Assembly (NCBI GenBank): GCA_958402795.1
Contig: CATXUX010000006.1
Location: forward strand, 1-64,000
Direction: 5' to 3'
DNA length: 64,000 bases
Source of the DNA: an uncultured Lachnospiraceae bacterium
GTDB lineage: Bacteria; Bacillota; Clostridia; Lachnospirales; Lachnospiraceae
Program-made: the position numbers and the translations under genes
The notes under the pieces: generated by a model
What the model saw: only the letters and a program-made list of their open reading frames with translations
What the model was told of the DNA's origin: nothing
Database searches by the model: none
Shown here: positions 59,815 through 64,000 of the stretch, one piece after another
Numbering within the stretch: the first letter of the stretch is position 1
Layout of the letters: each line of letters begins with the position of its first letter

Positions 59815-60703
59815 GATAATATCGATTTTCCTTTCTGTTCAGGATGGCTGTGCCGATTCCTTTATTCGTAAAGATTTCCAGAAGAAGACAGTGCGGGATC
59901 CGCCCGTCCAGAATATGGACTCTGGAAACATCGTGCTCGATCGCGTCAATACAGTTCTGGAGCTTCGGCAGCATGCCGCCGCCGATATATCCTTCCTCGA
60001 TCAACTGCTTTGCTTCATCCACATCCAGTTCGGAGATCAGCGTTTTCGGATCATCCGGATCTTTATAAACGCCCTCGATATCCGTCAGAAACGCCAGTTT
60101 TTCCGCATGTACCGCACGTGCGATCGCATATGCCGCATCGTCTGCGTTGATATTGTATGTATGAAATTCGTCATCCATTCCCACCGGGCATACGATCGGA
60201 AGAAAATCCTTTTCCAGCAGATCATAAAGAATCTGTGCGTTCACCTCTTTGATCTCACCGACATATCCGATATCCTTTCCTTCCGAATACTTTTTCTCTA
60301 CTTTCAGAAGCGCGCCATCCTTTCCGCTGATTCCGATCGCGCGTACCCCCAGCTCTTCTACAAGCTGTACCAGACTCTTATTCACTTTTCCGAGTACCAT
60401 CTCGGCCACTTCCATTGTTTCCTCGTCCGTCACGCGCAGTCCGTTGATAAACTTCGGTTCCATGCCGACTCTGCCGACCCAGCGGCTGATTTCCTTTCCT
60501 CCGCCATGCACGATGATCGGCTTAAATCCGACCAGCTTCAACAATGTTACATCCTGGATCACCTGGCGTTTCAGACTTTCATCCACCATTGCGCTTCCGC
60601 CATATTTTACAACGATGATCTTCCGGTTGAATCTCTGGATATACGGAAGCGCTTCTACCAGCACCTGCGCCTTGTCCAGATATTGCTGCATATTTTCATC
60701 CAT
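59804..60703 (-). CDS. argB: Acetylglutamate kinase
   Basis: A 299-aa amino acid kinase phosphorylating N-acetylglutamate. VVKYGGSAMVDESLK is the first glycine-rich loop, FKPIIVHGGGKEIS the second, and INADDAAYAIARAV near the C-terminus is conserved. The ATG at 60703 has GGGGA 7 bases upstream; the frame extends further upstream into argJ, but that part is not conserved-looking. The roughly 20-residue N-terminal helix resembles arginine-inhibited kinases. Confidence 0.93.
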   Translation of the reverse strand: MDENMQQYLDKAQVLVEALPYIQRFNRKIIVVKYGGSAMVDESLKRQVIQDVTLLKLVGFKPIIVHGGGKEISRWVGRVGMEPKFINGLRVTDEETMEVAEMVLGKVNKSLVQLVEELGVRAIGISGKDGALLKVEKKYSEGKDIGYVGEIKEVNAQILYDLLEKDFLPIVCPVGMDDEFHTYNINADDAAYAIARAVHAEKLAFLTDIEGVYKDPDDPKTLISELDVDEAKQLIEEGYIGGGMLPKLQNCIDAIEHDVSRVHILDGRIPHCLLLEIFTNKGIGTAILNRKENRYYHGE

Positions 60704-60797
60704 TTTATGTTCCCCATTTCCTTCATTCTGCCGGTTCTGACATTCACTCTGATGATCTGTCTGCACTCCGGCAGCCTCGTTTTGCTCTGCCGGACCG

Positions 60798-62021
60798 TCA
60801 GCTCCGGTAATCTGCGTTAATATCAATATAACCGTGTGTCAGATCACATCCCCATGCAGTCGCGCAGGCGATTCCTTCTTTCAAATCTGCCCGCACCGTC
60901 ACTTCCGGTTCTGAAAGAATCTCTGTTGCCTTTTCTTCACTATAGTCCAGCGCCGTTCCGTCTTTTAAAATCTGCAGTTTTCCTGCGGCGCTCTCGAAAA
61001 ACAGATCCACCTGATCCGGTTCGAACTCTTCTCCTGCATATCCCATCGCGCAGAGAATCCTTCCCCAGTTGGCGTCGTGCCCCGCAATGGCTGTCTTTGT
61101 CAGATTCGAACACACCACAGATTTTGCCAGCGTTTTCGCCTGTTTCTTCGTTTTTGCGCCGGTCACCGTCACTTCAAGCAGCGCCGTCGCGCCCTCTCCG
61201 TCTCCTGCCATTTTTTTCGCCAGCGTTTCATTTACATAATGAAGCGCCTCCGCAAAGCGATAATAGTCTTCGCTGCCATAGCGAATCTTCGGGTTATTCG
61301 CTTTGCCGTTCGCCAGTACAAGAACCGTATCGTTCGTCGAAGTGTCTCCGTCCACGGAGATCATATTATAGGTATCCTTCACATCTTCTTTCAGCGCTTT
61401 CACAAGCGCTTTCTTTGTAATTACCGCATCAGTCGTAATATAAGAAAGCATCGTACACATATTCGGATGGATCATCCCGGAGCCTTTCGCCATGCCGCCG
61501 ACAGTAACCGTCTTTCCGCCGATCTCAACCGTCACAGCCACTTCCTTTTCTCTCGTGTCTGTCGTCATGATCGCCCGCGCAGCCAGCGTGCCGTCCTCCG
61601 TTTTTTTGCCTCTGCTTAACGCCAGCTTCTCGATTCCTGCCTCCACTTTCTCCAGCGGGATCTGCATCCCGATCACTCCGGTAGAACCAATCAGAACGCC
61701 TGCTGCTTCCACGCCTAACACCTCCGCCGCTTTCTGTGCAGTCTTATGGCAGATTTCCAGACCTTCGGCTCCTGTACATGCATTGGCAATCCCGGAATTG
61801 ATAATCACAGCCTGCGATTTTACGCCGCTCTCCACCACCGCGCGGTCCCATTTCACCGGCGCGGCTTTCACAACATTCGTCGTAAATGCCCCCGCCGTCT
61901 TACACGGTTTCTTACTGTAGATCAGCGCCATATCCGTACGCCCCTGATACTTGATCCCTGCCGCTGCCGACGCCGCTTCGAACCCTTTTGCTGCGGTTAC
62001 ACCGCCTTTTATCACTTTCAT
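60798..62021 (-). CDS. argJ: Bifunctional glutamate N-acetyltransferase / amino-acid N-acetyltransferase (ArgJ)
   Basis: A 407-aa self-cleaving enzyme that recycles the acetyl group from N-acetylornithine to glutamate. The autocleavage and nucleophile threonine lies in HPNMCTMLSYITTDA, with KGSGMIHP just before and NDTVLVLANG after. The ATG at 62021 (MKVIKGGVTAAKGF), 8 bases after AAGGAAGG, is preferred to a GTG at 62045. Whether it can also use acetyl-CoA is not visible from sequence. Confidence 0.94.
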   Translation of the reverse strand: MKVIKGGVTAAKGFEAASAAAGIKYQGRTDMALIYSKKPCKTAGAFTTNVVKAAPVKWDRAVVESGVKSQAVIINSGIANACTGAEGLEICHKTAQKAAEVLGVEAAGVLIGSTGVIGMQIPLEKVEAGIEKLALSRGKKTEDGTLAARAIMTTDTREKEVAVTVEIGGKTVTVGGMAKGSGMIHPNMCTMLSYITTDAVITKKALVKALKEDVKDTYNMISVDGDTSTNDTVLVLANGKANNPKIRYGSEDYYRFAEALHYVNETLAKKMAGDGEGATALLEVTVTGAKTKKQAKTLAKSVVCSNLTKTAIAGHDANWGRILCAMGYAGEEFEPDQVDLFFESAAGKLQILKDGTALDYSEEKATEILSEPEVTVRADLKEGIACATAWGCDLTHGYIDINADYRS

Positions 62022-62044
62022 GCTTTTTGCCTTCCTTTTGTTCA

Positions 62045-62494
62045 CTACTGTTCGTTAAACGCTGTAATATTTTTTTCATTTAAAACAAAATCATAGTAAT
62101 TCAGATCCAGCCTCCTTGTCCACCCGATCGTATTCCAGAACGCGTTTCCGATATCATTTTCCGAAAATGCGATCAGCGAAACCTTGCTGATCTGTTCTTC
62201 TTTTAGTTTTTGCATCGCCCGCACGACCATCGCTTTTCCGATCCCGTGCCGTCTGTATTGTTCATGGACACAGACGTGGTAAAGACATCCCCGTCTGCCG
62301 TCATGTCCGCAGAGAATACTTCCCACGATCCTACCGTCTTCCTCTGCCACCACGCTGGTTTCCGGGTTTCTTTTCAAAAAACGCTCTACGCCTTCTCTGG
62401 AATCATCCACACTGCGGATGCCGAATCCGCGGATCGTCATCCAGAGCGCATAAACGCCGTCATAATCTTCTATTGTCATTGTACGTATTTCCAT
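62045..62494 (-). CDS. GNAT-family N-acetyltransferase in the arginine operon
   Basis: A 149-aa GNAT protein. The acetyl-CoA-binding V/RxxGxG/A motif appears as VHEQYRRHGIGKAM, following GRRGCLYHVCV. It lies between argC and argJ on the same strand, 42 bp after argC and 23 bp before argJ. Context suggests it may be a short N-acetylglutamate synthase priming the acetyl cycle, but general GNAT activity on another substrate is equally compatible with the sequence. The start may instead be a TTG at 62509; no strong ribosome site decides it. Confidence 0.75.
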   Translation of the reverse strand: MEIRTMTIEDYDGVYALWMTIRGFGIRSVDDSREGVERFLKRNPETSVVAEEDGRIVGSILCGHDGRRGCLYHVCVHEQYRRHGIGKAMVVRAMQKLKEEQISKVSLIAFSENDIGNAFWNTIGWTRRLDLNYYDFVLNEKNITAFNEQ

Positions 62495-62536
62495 AGTCTC
62501 AACACCCAACTCTATTCTTTCCGGAACCGAAACTGC

Positions 62537-63577
62537 TTACGGGAATAAAGGTACCAGTTGAAGGCCTTCGTTTTCTTCCAGTCCAAACATCAGGTTCATA
62601 TTCTGCACTGCCTGTCCGGCGGCCCCTTTTACCAGATTGTCGATTGCTCCCATCATAATGATCCTGCCGGTACGGGGATCGATCTGAAAACCGATATCCA
62701 CGTAATTGCTGCCCTCTACCCATTTCGTCTCGGGGCAGACGCCCTGATCCAGAACCCGGATAAATGTTTCATCTGCATAATATGCATCGTAAACGGCTTT
62801 TACCTCCTCATACGTCACATCCTTTTTCAGGCTGGCATATTCTGTCGCCAGAATCCCCCGGTTCATCGGGACAAGGTGAGGCGTAAAAGTCAGTACAACG
62901 TCTTCTCCTGCCGCATAGCCAAGCTGTTCTTCGATCTCCGGTGTATGTCGGTGGGACGCCACGCCATATGCCTTCATGTTCTCATTTACTTCACAGAACA
63001 GGTTTGGCGTTTTTGCTCCTCGTCCTGCGCCGGAAGTGCCGGATTTCGCGTCAATGATCAGCGTACTCATGTCGATCAGTCCTTCTTTCGCCAGCGGATA
63101 CGCCGTTAAGATCGAGCAGGTCGTGTAACATCCCGGGTTCGCCACCAGACGTGCTTTTTTGATCTTCTCCCGGTTGACTTCGCACAATCCATACACCGCC
63201 TCTTCTATAAACTGCGGACTCTTGTGCTCAATTCCATACCATTTCTCGTAAACTGCAACGTCTTTGATCCGAAAGTCCGCACTCAGATCCACAATCTTTG
63301 TTTTTGACAAGATCTCTTCGCTGAGTACAGACGCACAGAACCCCTGCGGCGTCGCGGTAAAGATCACGTCGACCTGGTCGGCCAGCTCCTCCATATTATC
63401 ATCCATGCATACTGCATCCACGATCTGAAACAGATTCCGGTATACGGATGCATACTTTTCATCTATATAACTGCGGGAACCGTACCACTTGATTTCCACA
63501 TCTCTGTGTCCTGTCAGGATCCGGACCAGTTCCCCTCCCGCATAGCCGGTCGCACCGATAATTCCTGCTTTTATCAT
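62537..63577 (-). CDS. argC: N-acetyl-gamma-glutamyl-phosphate reductase
   Basis: A 346-aa NADPH-dependent reductase of the arginine pathway. GIIGATGYAGGELVRIL is the nucleotide-binding loop, the catalytic cysteine is in VANPGCYTTCSI, and HRHTPEIEEQLG is conserved. It is the first gene of the operon argC-GNAT-argJ-argB-argD. Transcription should start near 63703 under control of two ARG boxes, and the roughly 125-base leader contains a long hairpin. Confidence 0.95.
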   Translation of the reverse strand: MIKAGIIGATGYAGGELVRILTGHRDVEIKWYGSRSYIDEKYASVYRNLFQIVDAVCMDDNMEELADQVDVIFTATPQGFCASVLSEEILSKTKIVDLSADFRIKDVAVYEKWYGIEHKSPQFIEEAVYGLCEVNREKIKKARLVANPGCYTTCSILTAYPLAKEGLIDMSTLIIDAKSGTSGAGRGAKTPNLFCEVNENMKAYGVASHRHTPEIEEQLGYAAGEDVVLTFTPHLVPMNRGILATEYASLKKDVTYEEVKAVYDAYYADETFIRVLDQGVCPETKWVEGSNYVDIGFQIDPRTGRIIMMGAIDNLVKGAAGQAVQNMNLMFGLEENEGLQLVPLFP

Positions 63578-63623
63578 ATCTGCCGCTTCCTCTCCTTTTC
63601 AAACTCCTGCCTTATGTTGGGGC

Positions 63624-63684
63624 GGGTCCCAAGGTCTCTCACCCACTCATGAGCAAGCTCATGTGGGTTTAGACCTTTTGACCC
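63624..63684. repeat. Long nested hairpin in the argC leader
   Basis: GGGTC (63624-63628) pairs with GACCC (63680-63684), AAGGTCT (63631-63637) with AGACCTT (63671-63677), and CATGAGC with GCTCATG around an AA loop at 63648-63663, with CCCA/TGGG beside it. The 61-bp dyad lies wholly within the 5' untranslated region of argC. It could be an attenuator-like RNA or a dispersed intergenic repeat; its core ACCCAC..CATG..GCA is loosely echoed near 18070. Confidence 0.65.
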
Positions 63685-63703
63685 TGGTATCATCATAAAG
63701 CAT

Positions 63704-63737
63704 TGCATAATTATACATCTTTTATGCATATTATGCA
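63704..63737. promoter_or_regulatory. Two ARG boxes (ArgR operators) upstream of argC
   Basis: TGCATAATTATACA (63704-63717) and TGCATATTATGCA (63725-63737) fit the TGNAT-W(3-4)-ATNCA half-site pattern of ArgR/AhrC boxes. Their centres are about 21 bp apart, the classic spacing of paired ARG boxes. They cover the -10 and the -35 respectively, so arginine-bound ArgR would block RNA polymerase. Confidence 0.85.
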
Positions 63738-63738
63738 A
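63710..63738 (-). promoter_or_regulatory. argC operon promoter
   Basis: On the minus strand TTGCAT (63738-63733), a 17-base spacer and a perfect TATAAT (63715-63710), overlapped by both ARG boxes. Confidence 0.85.
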
Positions 63739-63745
63739 CCTTTTT

Positions 63746-64000
63746 TTATTCCCGGATCTGTCCGTCTCCGAAAATAATATATTTTGTCGTGGTCAGCGCC
63801 TTCAGTCCCATCGGTCCGCGCGCATGGAGCTTCTGGGTGCTGATCCCGATCTCTGCCCCAAAACCAAACTCAAAACCATCTGTAAACCGTGTCGATGCGT
63901 TTACATACACAGCCGCAGCGTCGATCTCATCCTGAAATTTCAGTGCATTCCTGTAGTTTTCTGTGACGATCGTCTCGGAATGTCCGGTATTGTACTGATT
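63746..64000 (-). CDS. proA: Gamma-glutamyl phosphate reductase, C-terminal part (start outside window)
   Basis: The last 84 codons of ProA, which reduces glutamyl phosphate to the semialdehyde in proline synthesis. The fragment shows NTGHSETIVTENY, AVYVNASTRFTDGFEFGFGA, STQKLHARGPMGLKALTT and the terminal KYIIFGDGQIRE, all conserved in ProA. It reads off the right edge of the window and ends 8 bp before the argC promoter -35, with no terminator seen between them. Confidence 0.92.
   Translation of the reverse strand, partial: NQYNTGHSETIVTENYRNALKFQDEIDAAAVYVNASTRFTDGFEFGFGAEIGISTQKLHARGPMGLKALTTTKYIIFGDGQIRE

Noticed and set aside
58633..59871. 412-codon plus-strand open frame opposite argD
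   Set aside because: It is the antisense shadow of a confidently identified aminotransferase, with Cys/His/Arg-rich composition typical of such shadows.
1..64000. CRISPR arrays, tRNA/rRNA genes, prophage or intact insertion sequences
   Set aside because: Gaps between genes are short and none contains regularly spaced repeats, cloverleaf sequences, transposases or integrases that I could recognise.

Overview
The window is a stretch of bacterial chromosome from a low- to mid-GC Gram-positive anaerobe, most likely a member of the Clostridia and probably Lachnospiraceae. The grounds are Firmicutes gene order (tig-clpP-clpX-lon-engB, hrcA-grpE-dnaK-dnaJ behind a CIRCE element, walRK, comEA/comEC), ferredoxin-dependent indolepyruvate oxidoreductase, ATP-type PEP carboxykinase, an EFR1-type flavodoxin/ferredoxin protein and consistent AGGAGG ribosome binding sites. 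No rRNA, tRNA, CRISPR array, prophage or intact insertion sequence was seen; the region is mostly core genome with a few accessory patches.

Layout. 1-3.8 kb: tail of an unknown gene, then iorA-iorB-paaK (aromatic 2-oxoacid oxidation to aryl-CoA). 3.9-7.9 kb (minus): vanG-vanXY-vanT, a D-Ala-D-Ser type cell-wall set without VanRS regulators beside it. 8.2-11.5 kb: metY, cysK and a divergent Rrf2 regulator (sulfur assimilation), with shared operator-like sequences and a probable 6S RNA convergent to the regulator. 11.5-23.3 kb: an EFR1 ferredoxin protein, pckA, glmS, thrC, leuCD, asd, argH and queH. 23.4-25 kb: a two-gene ABC importer without a binding protein. 25-31.4 kb (minus): tig, clpP, clpX, lon, engB. 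31.4-40 kb: a DJ-1 protein, CYTH protein, XRE regulator, a radical SAM/flippase-like pair, mntP, glgB and two TetR regulators. 40-46 kb: mrp and the hrcA heat-shock operon. 46-51 kb: split ChrA transporter, hemW, lepA, holA. 51.3-51.8 kb: a HicAB module with a wrecked toxin gene. 51.8-58.1 kb: comEA-walR-walK-gerM-comEC. 58.1-64 kb: a YdcZ transporter, then the arginine operon argC-(GNAT)-argJ-argB-argD behind two ARG boxes, preceded by the 3' end of proA.

The most interesting signals are regulatory and structural: a triple WalR-type direct repeat in front of comEA-walRK; paired ARG boxes covering both promoter elements of argC, followed by a long leader hairpin; a motif shared by cysK and metY beside the Rrf2 regulator; a 102-bp terminal-inverted-repeat element between thrC and glmS; a 31-bp palindrome between two divergent genes; a near-leaderless holA; and a degraded hicA next to an intact hicB. 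All gene functions are inferred from protein sequence features read by eye; no database search was run.
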